64,000 bases of DNA from Rikenellaceae bacterium (GCA_015060015.1 SUZG01000003.1:62001-126000); one strand, 5' to 3'; positions 1 to 9,654 are shown, numbered from the stretch's first letter. The notes: generated by a model from the letters alone, not told the origin. A program made the numbers and translations.

Positions 1-1498
1 CAATCACAACCGCAATACCCGCTGCACCATACTGGCAACCTGCACCCAAGCCACAATTCACCATCACATTACGCTGGATAACCAGATCCTTGGCGTGAGT
101 ACCCTCCTTCCAGACTGACTCCGCACCGACGTGGATAGCTGTACCGGTACTGCCTCGGAAGATATTATCCTCAATAACAACGCCACGGGTCTTTGCCAAT
201 ACACAGCGTGCAAGGTTGCCCCAAACCGTAGAACGACGGAACTCCAGACGTGGCAGCTTTGTTACATTAAAAAGGTAGTACTCCTCGAACTTCTCCGGGA
301 GGTCGCAGTTAAGACGCACCTTTACATCCACCTGTGGAGCTTCGTGCTGAACATCCACAACCTCGGCCTCGCCGACAACCTCCAAAGTAGAAATCTTCAC
401 AATCTCCATCTTGTCGCCCACGCGAGGAACATCAGCCACCTGAATATGAGTATAGGTAGGAGCCTTCAATGTAAGGGTCGCCCAGCCATCCTCCACAGAG
501 GCGATGTCGTGATAATAGCCATGCACATTGGTTGCGTCGTCGCCCTGACCGCGGAACATACAACCGTCAAACGAGATTGTACCCTCGCAGCAGGCGAAGT
601 GTGTAGCATCGGTATTGGTTGAGAAGGTATAACCCTCCGAAGGGATGATATTCAAGCCCTTGATGGTTACATCGCGGCTATCGAAGCCCACGATACCCAT
701 ACCGCACTGCGAATGGATGGTTACATTCTCAATCGTGGTGTTTGTTGAACGCCACACCAAAATAGCGGGTCGGAAGTGGAATGAGTGAGGCGTTGCAACG
801 GGAGCATCCATCATATATTCCGGAAGCTTACCCTTGAATACCACCTTGTTACCCTCCAATACCTCCTGACGGGCAAAGTAGAAGGGAGAACGATAGATTC
901 CGCTAATCTTGTTATCCCACAACATAACTCGGGGGAATGGAGTATCCATAGTCAAAGTGCGTTCAGGACCGAACTGTACGGTAAAGGTCTTCTCGTCAAT
1001 AGCACATACTCTACCCTCCGAGAAGGGCTTACGCTTATAATCAATAGTAAGACCACGCACCGTAAAATCCTGACTGCCGACAATAGAGAGAGGTTCCATC
1101 CAGCCCTCGCACATAAGCACAGCTCCGCGTGCGTCTATCGTTGTTGAAACACTACCCTCAAAGTCCAGACCGCGGACATAGGGGTAGTATGGCTTGAAGA
1201 TAGTTCCCTCGGGATTCTGCCCCATCTTTCCCGACATAACCTCCTGCTCCAAGCGTTCTGCCTCGGCATCACGCAGACGATACACTCCGGCGGGCATATA
1301 GAGTGTCGTACCGGCATTCTCGCGGCAATACTCCGCAGCACGACGCAATGCACGGGTGTCATCCTTGCCATCGTCGGGCTTGGCTCCGAAATCTACAACA
1401 GAGATGGTTTGTCCCTTGCTCTCCGGCTCGGCAGCAGCAGCTATGCCAACGGCCGAGAGGAGCATAGCACACAACAGGAAAAGTGTTTTTTTAATCAT
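1..1498 (-). CDS. GH110-type alpha-galactosidase, C-terminus cut by the window edge
   Basis: The reading frame is open from the ATG at 1498 to the left edge, giving 499 codons; GH110 enzymes are usually about 600 residues. It begins with a signal peptide (MIKKTLFLLC, then a hydrophobic stretch ending in Ala-rich sequence). Next comes a pectate-lyase-3 type start (DFGAKPDDGKDDT) and right-handed beta-helix sequence. The region NTDATHF (D297) followed 23 residues later by DDATNVHG (D320, D321) matches the three-aspartate active-site pattern and spacing I recall for GH110. Members remove terminal alpha-1,3-linked galactose, as in blood-group B or linear B structures, in the periplasm or outside the cell. 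No SusC/SusD partner is visible on this side. Substrate is inference; family assignment is fairly strong. Confidence 0.82.
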   Translation of the reverse strand, partial: MIKKTLFLLCAMLLSAVGIAAAAEPESKGQTISVVDFGAKPDDGKDDTRALRRAAEYCRENAGTTLYMPAGVYRLRDAEAERLEQEVMSGKMGQNPEGTIFKPYYPYVRGLDFEGSVSTTIDARGAVLMCEGWMEPLSIVGSQDFTVRGLTIDYKRKPFSEGRVCAIDEKTFTVQFGPERTLTMDTPFPRVMLWDNKISGIYRSPFYFARQEVLEGNKVVFKGKLPEYMMDAPVATPHSFHFRPAILVWRSTNTTIENVTIHSQCGMGIVGFDSRDVTIKGLNIIPSEGYTFSTNTDATHFACCEGTISFDGCMFRGQGDDATNVHGYYHDIASVEDGWATLTLKAPTYTHIQVADVPRVGDKMEIVKISTLEVVGEAEVVDVQHEAPQVDVKVRLNCDLPEKFEEYYLFNVTKLPRLEFRRSTVWGNLARCVLAKTRGVVIEDNIFRGSTGTAIHVGAESVWKEGTHAKDLVIQRNVMVNCGLGAGCQYGAAGIAVVI

Positions 1499-1528
1499 AA
1501 TCAGTATCTTTTTATTTGGGTTTTTCTT

Positions 1529-1560
1529 AAAAAAGCAGCCATCACACATTGATAGCTGCT
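1529..1560 (-). terminator. terminator after the lytic transglycosylase gene
   Basis: On the minus strand an 11-bp stem (AGCAGCTATCA with TGATGGCTGCT, one G-T pair, 5-nt loop) is followed by a run of T. It lies between the transglycosylase stop and the GH110 start, so the GH110 gene is probably transcribed separately. Confidence 0.75.
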
Positions 1561-1579
1561 TATGGGTTGGCAAAGGATG

Positions 1580-2293
1580 TTACGCACCCTGTGCTATACG
1601 ACGATACATCTCGTATCGTTTCATCACCTCGCGGACATAAGCCTCGGTTTGCTTGCTACCCGTAAATTTACCATAACGGACTACCTCACTCTCGTAAATC
1701 TCAGGGTTGGCCTTTTGTTGGAGATAGTGGGATACAACACTCCACGAGTTGTAATCCTCTCCATTGCTTCGTGCCAAACGACGAGCATCCGACACGTGGC
1801 CGATACCGCCATTATAACAGGCAAGAATAATACTTAAACGATCACTCTGCGATGTAGAAGGTGCAAGTTTCAATGTGCTCTCAATCTTCGAAAGGAGCTT
1901 TCCGGCTAAACGGATATTGGTCTCCGTGTCGGCAATATCCTCCTTCGCCACATTAAACTGCTTTCCCACAATAGGCATAATCTGCATCAGTCCTATTGCA
2001 CCACGACGCGACACAAGATCCTCCTGAAATCGGGACTCGCTATATGCTATGGCACTCAAAAGGAGCCAATCCTGTCCCTCCTCCTCGCCAATGCGACGCA
2101 TAACACCATCAAACTCTGAAATAGTATATGGCGACGCCTCTGCCGCGGTTTCTACTACGGTGTCCTCGGTGATGGCAGCGTTAATCTCTTTGTCGGCAAC
2201 ATCATACGCCAATCTCTCTCCAAAGCCATCAGAGCCCCAGAATGAGGCAGACACCAAAAGAATAATCGTTAAAACAAGTCTCTTCTTCGACAT
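1580..2293 (-). CDS. membrane-anchored or secreted lytic transglycosylase, SLT domain
   Basis: This protein of 237 residues has an N-terminal hydrophobic segment (residues 5-19). The SLT fold follows, with the catalytic glutamate in AYSESRF (E86), the GAIGLMQIMP motif and the ACYNGG motif. Such enzymes cleave the glycan strands of peptidoglycan, leaving 1,6-anhydro-MurNAc ends, in the periplasm. An in-frame GTG at 2338 overlaps the upstream stop codon, but the ATG at 2293 is preferred because it puts the signal sequence at the very N-terminus. It is the last gene of a unit with the putative porin and pssA. It is small compared with MltD/MltF proteins, so the exact Mlt class is left open. Confidence 0.85.
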   Translation of the reverse strand: MSKKRLVLTIILLVSASFWGSDGFGERLAYDVADKEINAAITEDTVVETAAEASPYTISEFDGVMRRIGEEEGQDWLLLSAIAYSESRFQEDLVSRRGAIGLMQIMPIVGKQFNVAKEDIADTETNIRLAGKLLSKIESTLKLAPSTSQSDRLSIILACYNGGIGHVSDARRLARSNGEDYNSWSVVSHYLQQKANPEIYESEVVRYGKFTGSKQTEAYVREVMKRYEMYRRIAQGA

Positions 2294-2337
2294 ATAAGTT
2301 TGTTTTGCGGGCAGCTTATACCGCACAATACAACACA

Positions 2338-4473
2338 CTAATCATAGAATCCCCAAGAAACACCCCACTTAAACATTCCGGGATTCTGTGGATATCCCGC
2401 AAGTGTCATATACTCGCCATTGCCAAAGAGGCCCATATTGGCGTGCTGGTATTTCAAGAAAATACGCATTCGCTTCCACTTGGCCGTAATGTAGGCATCC
2501 AGATAGGGATAGCCGCCGACCTTATAATCACGCTGATTATAGAAAGCTGACAGAGCCGGATTATACGATGGTGCGTGGAACGCAGTGTTATAACGCCCAT
2601 CGATACCGATCTGCATACGCAGAACGTGCTTCTTCTCTACCCAAAACTCATAGTAGTAAGATAAGTACGCACTGCATAATGGTACGGGGATGACCTCTTG
2701 ATTTGTGCTCCATTGCAACAATACCCTGTGGTCAAGATGAAGTCCGCCTATGCGGAAATCTTTACGAGCATACAAACTTGTAAGACTTATCGCCGACGAC
2801 TCCTGTGCAGGAAGGCTGTTGGCTCCGTTGTAAATCTTATTGGATACCACGCCCTGCCAAGCACCGAACTCTAAAGCCCACGAAGGAATCTTTAACGATA
2901 CTTCTATACGAGTTTCATCCTCCTTCTTGAAGGAGTTGGACCACACATAGTGGTTCGAGAATAGGTTCTCCTGCCAATACGATGGCGATAGTCGCGTCTG
3001 CGAGAATCGGCCTGACAAGATAACGGGATGACCGCGAAAACGTGCCGTCAGGGTCAGATGACCATTTAACGACAAATCTCCGCCTCTATATTCTGATGGG
3101 TAGTACTTTACGTCAGCACCCCAATCTACGGCTCTTCTGATTTTTCCACTTATGGCACCATAGGCATACCACGAAGTGCGTTTATCAACTTTATATTTGC
3201 CCGCCAGATAAGACGAGAAATCGAATTGCGAATAATAGTGCAAATCGAGACCTACACCACCGCCCAAGCGGCCCACAGCACCATTTCTATCCCAGGGTTG
3301 TGCCTCGACAAACACTCTGTTCGACACGACCCTCTCACGAATTGAGTCGCGTGTCGTTGTGGGTGAGATATACCAATTTTCGTAATACTCCTTCTCGACA
3401 GCCTTATAGTTACCTTTATCATCTATTTCGCCGCGTTCATCGGTATATGTAGCACGCTTGTCGGTATAAAGTTTCGTCCAAGAGTTATATTCAAAGATAT
3501 GACCGACATAGACCGCCGGCAGGTTTGCCACCGAGAAGTCATAATCGGTTACGGGAACAAACGGAATCGCATAGGCCTGCTTGATGAAGAAGAGGTTGTT
3601 GCGATATACATTCTCGGCCTGTGCCTCCGCCAATTTCATCGGCACACCCGACGGATGCTCAAAAGTTGTATCGGCAACAGCCCACAAACCCACTGCACCA
3701 CCATTCTCACGCTGGCTGATTTTATTATGCACATAGGCCGCGTGTACTGAGTATCGCTTGCCCGTATGGTTAAACGCCACCGAAAGGTTATGATTCTTTG
3801 TGCTCTGCCAATCATACAGACCACGCGTACCACGAGCCTTGTAATTCACATTGAAGCCCGTAGAGGGCGATGCATTATGAGCCGTTGTAATTTCAAAATG
3901 CTCCTCACGATAGCGTTTCTGACCCGACTCTAAATAGGTCATATTGAGGTATGGCGTCTTTGAGTTATAAAACGGCACATTCTCCATACGATAGGTATAC
4001 GTGTCGTATGGTTGCGAGAATTTGAAATCGGGAGAGTTGGGGCGTTCAAAATAGTTGAAAGGCAATGTTGATTGGCCCAAACCGCCCATTGTCATATCGC
4101 CCAGCCCATTGACGAAATAGGGATAGTCAATTCGCCAGTTCATCAATGTAGTATCCAGCGGAGCAATCTCCACATCGTTCATATCTCGATCCACCGTCCA
4201 CATAAAGTTGGGCAGCGAACGGATAGAGTCGTCAAAATAGTAAGACTCCAAAGGTTTGCGGATACGCTGAACCTGTGTAGAGTCCTCACCTTCGCCCTGT
4301 TCGCCATTCATCGCCGGGTCTTCATAGGGATTCACGCCTCCGAGAGACGTATTTTGACCGTTACGCTGGGCTCGTGCGAGTTTCGATGCATCAAGCTGTG
4401 CAAATGCATCCGCAGGCAACATCATAAACGACATTGCCAACAAAAACGCTATGTGCAACAACTTTTTCATCAT
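2338..4473 (-). CDS. putative porin, Porin_10 family outer-membrane beta-barrel
   Basis: This 711-residue protein has a clear signal peptide (MMKKLLHIAFLLAMSF, cleavage near AFAQ). A low-complexity polar segment follows. The rest is rich in alternating aromatic and polar strands, ending in an aromatic-rich C-terminus (WGVSWGFYD) as expected for a beta-barrel. The sequence resembles the Bacteroidetes putative porin family (Porin_10). It would sit in the outer membrane; no substrate can be read from the sequence. The gene begins 21 bp after pssA, and the transglycosylase follows at once, so the three are probably one envelope-related transcription unit. The family call is from recognition of overall sequence character and not from a catalytic motif. 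Confidence 0.75.
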   Translation of the reverse strand: MMKKLLHIAFLLAMSFMMLPADAFAQLDASKLARAQRNGQNTSLGGVNPYEDPAMNGEQGEGEDSTQVQRIRKPLESYYFDDSIRSLPNFMWTVDRDMNDVEIAPLDTTLMNWRIDYPYFVNGLGDMTMGGLGQSTLPFNYFERPNSPDFKFSQPYDTYTYRMENVPFYNSKTPYLNMTYLESGQKRYREEHFEITTAHNASPSTGFNVNYKARGTRGLYDWQSTKNHNLSVAFNHTGKRYSVHAAYVHNKISQRENGGAVGLWAVADTTFEHPSGVPMKLAEAQAENVYRNNLFFIKQAYAIPFVPVTDYDFSVANLPAVYVGHIFEYNSWTKLYTDKRATYTDERGEIDDKGNYKAVEKEYYENWYISPTTTRDSIRERVVSNRVFVEAQPWDRNGAVGRLGGGVGLDLHYYSQFDFSSYLAGKYKVDKRTSWYAYGAISGKIRRAVDWGADVKYYPSEYRGGDLSLNGHLTLTARFRGHPVILSGRFSQTRLSPSYWQENLFSNHYVWSNSFKKEDETRIEVSLKIPSWALEFGAWQGVVSNKIYNGANSLPAQESSAISLTSLYARKDFRIGGLHLDHRVLLQWSTNQEVIPVPLCSAYLSYYYEFWVEKKHVLRMQIGIDGRYNTAFHAPSYNPALSAFYNQRDYKVGGYPYLDAYITAKWKRMRIFLKYQHANMGLFGNGEYMTLAGYPQNPGMFKWGVSWGFYD

Positions 4474-4494
4474 TATTTCTTCTCTGTTTCTACC

Positions 4495-5220
4495 CTATTT
4501 CACCTCGTTTATTTTACGATTTACGCACCAGCGGATTGTCGAAATTGCAATGTAAAGTCCGATAATCGCCGGAACAGCCATACGCGTAAGCACCGCAATA
4601 ATAGCCACGCACGCCAAAAGGAATATGTAACGAATCTCGTTACCCTTCCAGCCGAAGCCTTTGAACTTCAACGCAAACATCCTTATCGGCGAAATCAAAA
4701 GCACTGCCATAATCACAGCTACGAGGAGTAACACCTCGCGAGAGAGTGCCAAATCGCCAGATGCGGCAAGCATCGCAATTGACAAGCAGAACAATCCATT
4801 GGCAGGCGTAGGCAATCCGCAGAACTCTGTGTGCTGCGTATCATCGATATTGAATTTGGCCAGACGCAGAGCCGAAAATGCAACTATAATAAACGTTAGG
4901 TAACGCATTATTTCTGCCACACTATCAGCAATATCGAACATTTGAGGCAAAGCTTCATATACACAGAAAAGTGCTATCGAAGGAACCAGTCCAAACGACA
5001 CCATATCGGCAAGAGAATCGAGCTGGACTCCAAGCGGAGAGGTACTCTTCAACAGACGGGCAGCAAAGCCGTCAAAAAAGTCACACACAGCTGAGGCTAT
5101 CATCAACCAGAAGGCCAACTCATAATCCGAATGTAGAAGCAACGCCACTACCGCTGCCGAGCCACACAACAGATTGCCCAGAGTGAGCATATTGGGTATC
5201 GTAAAGAGTCTTATCTTCAT
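4495..5220 (-). CDS. pssA: CDP-diacylglycerol--serine O-phosphatidyltransferase
   Basis: This integral membrane enzyme of 241 residues makes phosphatidylserine from CDP-diacylglycerol and serine, the first step to phosphatidylethanolamine. The CDP-alcohol phosphotransferase signature DGx2ARx8Gx3Dx3D is complete, reading DGFAAR, then G, D and D at the right spacing. The flanking sequence is strongly hydrophobic with several predicted membrane segments, and the N-terminus (RLFTIPNMLTLGNLLCG) is typical for class II PssA. The start at 5220 follows a TATCTTTG -7 box on the minus strand. It is the first gene of a minus-strand unit and is divergent from the mannose-1-phosphate guanylyltransferase gene. 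Confidence 0.93.
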   Translation of the reverse strand: MKIRLFTIPNMLTLGNLLCGSAAVVALLLHSDYELAFWLMIASAVCDFFDGFAARLLKSTSPLGVQLDSLADMVSFGLVPSIALFCVYEALPQMFDIADSVAEIMRYLTFIIVAFSALRLAKFNIDDTQHTEFCGLPTPANGLFCLSIAMLAASGDLALSREVLLLVAVIMAVLLISPIRMFALKFKGFGWKGNEIRYIFLLACVAIIAVLTRMAVPAIIGLYIAISTIRWCVNRKINEVK

Positions 5221-5247
5221 CTTTTATGCAATTATTACTTATAATAA

Positions 5248-5279
5248 TTGGCAAAGATACGAATTATTTTTTATCTTTG
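5248..5279 (+). promoter_or_regulatory. Bacteroidetes-type promoter for the manC-like operon
   Basis: A TTG at 5248-5250 and TATCTTTG at 5272-5279 form a -33/-7 pair 33 bp upstream of the start codon. The spacing of 21 bp is at the long end. Confidence 0.6.
5252..5259 (-). promoter_or_regulatory. minus-strand -7 box for the pssA operon
   Basis: TATCTTTG is read on the minus strand 32 bp upstream of pssA, interleaved with the divergent promoter. No good -33 box is evident. Confidence 0.5.
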
Positions 5280-5311
5280 TGTAATTCTTAAAGAATCTTT
5301 TTAATTAAGGT

Positions 5312-6385
5312 ATGAAAAATAACACATATTGTATCATTATGGCAGGCGGTGTCGGGACTCGCTTCTGGCCCATAAGCCGCCAGGCAAAGCCTAAACAGTT
5401 TTTGGATATACTCGGCACCGGCAAGTCGTTCATCAGAGCAACCTTTGAGAGGTTCCTGCCACTTGTGCCGGTCGAAAACTTCATCGTCGTATCCAATCGC
5501 CGATACAAAGATTTGGTTAAAGAGCATCTCCCGGAACTGAATGACTCTCAAATCTTATGCGAGCCAATAGGCCGCAACACCGCACCCTGCATCGCTTACG
5601 CAGCATATTCGTTGCAGAAGTCAAACCCTGATGCAGAGATGATTGTAACGCCGGCTGACCACCTCATACTTGGCGAAAAGGAGTTTCACAATATCGTAAA
5701 GGAGTGCTTGACCTTTGCCTATGAGAACGATGCTTTGATGACAGTCGGAATAAAGCCGAGCCGTCCCGAGACAGGCTACGGATATATCCAGAAATCGAAC
5801 AACGAGAGTATCAGTCGTGTGAAGTGCTTCACCGAGAAGCCTAACCTCGAGCTGGCTCAAACATTTGTTGAGTGTGGAGAGTTTTTCTGGAATTCCGGCA
5901 TATTCATCTGGAGTGTCAAAAATATTATAAAGGCCTTTGAGAAACATCTGCCGGAGCACCATGCTCTGTTTTCTGCTATTCAAGCAAGTTTAGGCACAGC
6001 CGACGAACAGAGTGCAATAGAGCAGGCTTTTACTGAATGTAAGTCAATATCAATTGATTACGGCATTATGGAAAAGGCAGACAATGTATATATTCGTTGC
6101 GGCGATTTCGGTTGGAGTGATGTAGGAACGTGGGGCTCGATGTATCAGCTTTCACAGAAAGATGCCTACGCAAACACAAAGTCCAGCAAAGGTTGTTATA
6201 CCTATAACACCCGTAGCACAATCATCTCTGTACCAGACAATAAGATTGCCATCGTAAATGGTTTGCGTGATTACATAGTGGTCGATACCGACGATGTCTT
6301 GATGATATGCCCTCGTAGCGAGGAACAGAGTATCAAAAAATATATTGACGACGTAAAATTTGACCGAGGCGAGGAGTTTATCTAA
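5312..6385 (+). CDS. mannose-1-phosphate guanylyltransferase
   Basis: This enzyme makes GDP-mannose from mannose 1-phosphate and GTP in the cytoplasm, feeding glycan and capsule synthesis. The nucleotidyltransferase signature MAGGVGTRFWPISR with KPKQF (residues 10-30) is intact. Later motifs typical of the family are also visible: TPADH, GYGYI, FTEKP and FWNSGIF. At 357 residues it is the monofunctional form, without the C-terminal phosphomannose isomerase domain of some ManC/AlgA proteins. It is the first gene of a plus-strand run. The following OPT gene begins 41 bp downstream and may be co-transcribed, although the functions are unrelated. Confidence 0.93.
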   Translation: MKNNTYCIIMAGGVGTRFWPISRQAKPKQFLDILGTGKSFIRATFERFLPLVPVENFIVVSNRRYKDLVKEHLPELNDSQILCEPIGRNTAPCIAYAAYSLQKSNPDAEMIVTPADHLILGEKEFHNIVKECLTFAYENDALMTVGIKPSRPETGYGYIQKSNNESISRVKCFTEKPNLELAQTFVECGEFFWNSGIFIWSVKNIIKAFEKHLPEHHALFSAIQASLGTADEQSAIEQAFTECKSISIDYGIMEKADNVYIRCGDFGWSDVGTWGSMYQLSQKDAYANTKSSKGCYTYNTRSTIISVPDNKIAIVNGLRDYIVVDTDDVLMICPRSEEQSIKKYIDDVKFDRGEEFI

Positions 6386-6426
6386 ACCTCTTTACAAACG
6401 AAATAAATGACAAAAAAATAACTATT

Positions 6427-8379
6427 ATGGATATTATGGAAGAGAAAAAACAAAACATTTCACTCCCCGACAACGCCTATCGTGAATTGAAGGCGGGCGA
6501 GGAGTACAAGCCTCTGATGCCGGCCGATACAACTCCGGCAGAGGTAACGCCCTACTCTGTCGGTATGGGTGTGTTGATGGCTGTGATTTTTTCGGCGGCC
6601 GCAGCCTTCCTCGGCTTAAAGGTTGGACAGGTCTTCGAAGCAGCCATTCCCATTGCCATTATCGCTGTGGGTATGGGTACGGCTCTCGGCAAGAAGAATA
6701 TGCTCGGACAAAATGTTATTATCCAGTCAATTGGAGCATCTTCGGGCGTGATTGTCGCTGGAGCAATCTTCACTCTGCCGGCACTCTACATTCTGGGACT
6801 TGAAGCACAGTTCTATCAGATATTTCTATCTTCATTGCTTGGTGGCGTATTGGGTATCGTTCTGCTTATACCTTTCAGAAAATATTTCGTCAAGGAGATG
6901 CACGGCAAATACCCCTTCCCCGAGGCAACCGCCACAACCGAGGTACTCGTTTCGGGCGAGAAAGGTGGCAATCAGGCGAAGCTGCTTGCCGTTGCCGGTC
7001 TGATAGGTGGTCTTTACGACTTTGCAATCAGCACCTTTGGAGCATGGACAGAGGTTGTTTCCACCCGTATCTGTGCTTTTGGTGCGATGTGTGCCGATAA
7101 GTTCAAGGTGGTATTTTCTATAAACACAGGTGCGGCAGTTTTGGGTCTGGGATACATCATCGGCCTTAAATACGCAGTTATCATCACCGCCGGCTCGTGC
7201 CTCGTGTGGTTCTTAATCGTGCCACTCATAGGCTCGGTTATGCCTGATGCAGCGGCACTTACACCGGAGTCCATCTTTACTGACTATGGTCGTCCAATCG
7301 GTATCGGCGGTATTGCTATGGCCGGTTTGATTGGTATTATCCGTCAGGCGGGTATCATTCGTCAGGCTGTCGGACTTGCTGTAAGCGAACTTACGAACAA
7401 GAAGGGTGGCAAGGCGACTATAGTTGAACGCACACAGCGTGATTTACCGATGAAGACTATCCTATCGATACTCATTGCAGCGTTGATTACAACCCTTGTC
7501 TTCTTCCACTTCGGTTTGCTGGGCAATGCTATGCAGAGCATTATCGCATTGTTGATTGTCTTCGTCATCGCATTCCTTTTCACTACGGTTGCGGCCAACG
7601 CCATTGCCATTGTAGGCTCTAACCCCGTATCGGGGATGACCCTTATGACGCTTATTTTGAGCTCGTTGGTATTGGTAAGCATCGGCCTTAACGGAACAGC
7701 TGGAATGACCGCCGCGTTGATTATCGGAGGCGTGGTATGTACTGCTCTATCGATGGCCGGAGGCTTTATTACAGACCTTAAAATCGGTTACTGGCTCGGA
7801 ACGACACCTCGCAAGCAGGAGGGCTGGAAATTCCTCGGTACGGTTGTATCGGCAGCTACCGTTGCGGGCGTGATGCTCGTTTTGAACGACACATACGGCT
7901 TTACAGGCGAGAATGCACTCGTAGCACCACAGGCAAATGCTATGGCGGCCGTTATTCAGCCTTTGATGACGGGTGGCTCTACCCCATGGATTCTATATTT
8001 TATGGGTGCTGTCTTGGCATTGGTACTCACTGCCATTGGCGTACCTGCATTGGCATTCTCTTTGGGTATGTTTATCCCTATGTATCTCAACGCACCGCTG
8101 GTTGTCGGTGGTTTGATTGCATGGTTTGTATCGAGCCGTTCAAAGGACGAGGCTCTGAATAAGGCACGTTTCGACAGAGGTACTCTTATCGCTTCGGGCT
8201 TTATTGCAGGAGGTGCTTTGATGGGTGTTATCTCGGCAGTATTGAAGTTTGCCGGAGCAGAGTGGTATATGACCGACTGGGCAGCATCGAAGGGTGCCGA
8301 ATGGCTCGGTCTTGTGATGTATATTCTGATTGCAGTATATATGGCTTGGCACACAATGCGAGCAAAGAAAGAGGAGTAA
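6427..8379 (+). CDS. OPT family oligopeptide transporter
   Basis: This 650-residue protein has about 15 hydrophobic segments. It carries the bacterial OPT hallmarks: an N-terminal ELTPYSVG-like stretch (EVTPYSVGMGVLMAVIF), FLGLKVGQVFEA, YPFPEATAT near residue 160, and NPVSGMT near residue 400. OPT proteins take up small peptides or metal chelates with protons across the inner membrane. The start at 6427 is followed by a second ATG at 6436 that would work as well. The tripeptidase gene pepT begins 25 bp downstream, which favours di- or tripeptides as cargo; this is inference from context. Confidence 0.9.
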   Translation: MDIMEEKKQNISLPDNAYRELKAGEEYKPLMPADTTPAEVTPYSVGMGVLMAVIFSAAAAFLGLKVGQVFEAAIPIAIIAVGMGTALGKKNMLGQNVIIQSIGASSGVIVAGAIFTLPALYILGLEAQFYQIFLSSLLGGVLGIVLLIPFRKYFVKEMHGKYPFPEATATTEVLVSGEKGGNQAKLLAVAGLIGGLYDFAISTFGAWTEVVSTRICAFGAMCADKFKVVFSINTGAAVLGLGYIIGLKYAVIITAGSCLVWFLIVPLIGSVMPDAAALTPESIFTDYGRPIGIGGIAMAGLIGIIRQAGIIRQAVGLAVSELTNKKGGKATIVERTQRDLPMKTILSILIAALITTLVFFHFGLLGNAMQSIIALLIVFVIAFLFTTVAANAIAIVGSNPVSGMTLMTLILSSLVLVSIGLNGTAGMTAALIIGGVVCTALSMAGGFITDLKIGYWLGTTPRKQEGWKFLGTVVSAATVAGVMLVLNDTYGFTGENALVAPQANAMAAVIQPLMTGGSTPWILYFMGAVLALVLTAIGVPALAFSLGMFIPMYLNAPLVVGGLIAWFVSSRSKDEALNKARFDRGTLIASGFIAGGALMGVISAVLKFAGAEWYMTDWAASKGAEWLGLVMYILIAVYMAWHTMRAKKEE

Positions 8380-8404
8380 AATTAACGAAATAAATATTAT
8401 AGAT

Positions 8405-9622
8405 ATGGAACTGAAAGAGAGATTCTTGAAATATGTTTCATTCGACACGCAGTCGGACGAAAACAGCACAACATTCCCTTCAACCGACAAGCAGCTCGTT
8501 CTGCTCAACTATCTGGCCGACGAGATGCGAAGCCTCGGAATGACAGAGGTTACGGTTGATAAATACGGTTACGCTATGGGAACTATCCCCGCATCGGAGG
8601 GATGCGAGAATGCTCCAGTGATAGGCTTTATCTCGCACGTCGATACCGCCCCCGATATGAGTGGCAAAGATATCAAGCCTCACGTTATTGAGGATTACGA
8701 CGGTGGCGATATTCAGCTCAATGGCAGTCTTACGATGCTGGTAAAGGATTTTCCGGAACTCACGCGCTTCAAGGGACACACCATAATCCATACCGACGGA
8801 ACAACTCTTCTGGGTGCTGACGACAAGGCCGGCTGTGCCGAGATAATGACCGCTGCGGAGTATCTGATGTCGCACCCCGAAATCAAGCACGGCAAGATTC
8901 GTCTTGGCTTCACACCCGACGAGGAGATTGGTCGTGGCGTAGATTACTTCGATGTCAAGGCCTTTGGGGCTGACTTTGCCTATACGATGGACGGCAGTTT
9001 TGAGGGCGAGCTGGAGTATGAGAATTTCAACGCTGCATCGGCTGTCATAGAGATTCAGGGCCGCAACGTACACCCGGGTTATGCAAAGAACAAGATGATT
9101 AACGCCTTGCAGGTTGCTTGCGAGCTCAATGCCCTGCTGCCAGCCAATCAGCGTCCCGAATACACCGACGGATATGAAGGTTTTTACCACTGCATTGGCA
9201 TCAACGGCTCGGTGGAGAGTGCCAAGATAAGCTACATTATTCGCGACCACGACAGCGAGAAGTTTGAGGAGAAGAAGGTATTTATCTGGAGCTGCGTTGA
9301 TCTGTTGCAGAAGCGTTACGGTAAGGAGGTGCTGACCTTGACTCTCAAAGACCAATATTACAATATGCGTAAGATGGTAGAGCCACATCCGCACGTCATC
9401 GACAAGGCGTTGGAGGCTATGAAGATGGCCGATGTGGAGCCTATCGTCAAGCCAATTCGCGGCGGTACGGACGGTGCTCGTCTGTCGTTTATGGGTCTGC
9501 CCTGTCCCAACATCTTTGCAGGCGGAATGAACTTCCACGGCAAGTTTGAATACTGCTCGTTGCAGACAATGCAGAAGGCTGTGAATGTAATAATTAACCT
9601 TGCTCAACTATGGGCAAAGTAA
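8405..9622 (+). CDS. pepT: peptidase T (tripeptide aminopeptidase)
   Basis: This M20-family zinc aminopeptidase of 405 residues releases the N-terminal residue of tripeptides in the cytoplasm. Visible motifs are SHVDTAPD (H78, D80), the bridging aspartate region LLGADDKAG, the catalytic glutamates in TPDEEIG, and the C-terminal RGGTDGA and FHGKFEY blocks. The start at 8405 gives the usual PepT N-terminus (MELKERFLKYVSFDTQS) and the usual length near 408. Upstream in-frame codons would extend back into the OPT gene and are not believed. With the preceding transporter it forms a likely peptide uptake and hydrolysis module. Confidence 0.95.
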   Translation: MELKERFLKYVSFDTQSDENSTTFPSTDKQLVLLNYLADEMRSLGMTEVTVDKYGYAMGTIPASEGCENAPVIGFISHVDTAPDMSGKDIKPHVIEDYDGGDIQLNGSLTMLVKDFPELTRFKGHTIIHTDGTTLLGADDKAGCAEIMTAAEYLMSHPEIKHGKIRLGFTPDEEIGRGVDYFDVKAFGADFAYTMDGSFEGELEYENFNAASAVIEIQGRNVHPGYAKNKMINALQVACELNALLPANQRPEYTDGYEGFYHCIGINGSVESAKISYIIRDHDSEKFEEKKVFIWSCVDLLQKRYGKEVLTLTLKDQYYNMRKMVEPHPHVIDKALEAMKMADVEPIVKPIRGGTDGARLSFMGLPCPNIFAGGMNFHGKFEYCSLQTMQKAVNVIINLAQLWAK

Positions 9623-9654
9623 CGATTTAGTTAAAACTGCACAACTATCACAAA

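Noticed and set aside
131..1147. Plus-strand frames at the left edge
   Set aside because: They are opposite the GH110-type frame, which is continuous, has a signal peptide and carries the catalytic pattern.
8480..9607. 375-residue minus-strand frame
   Set aside because: It lies antisense to pepT, which is complete and motif-bearing.
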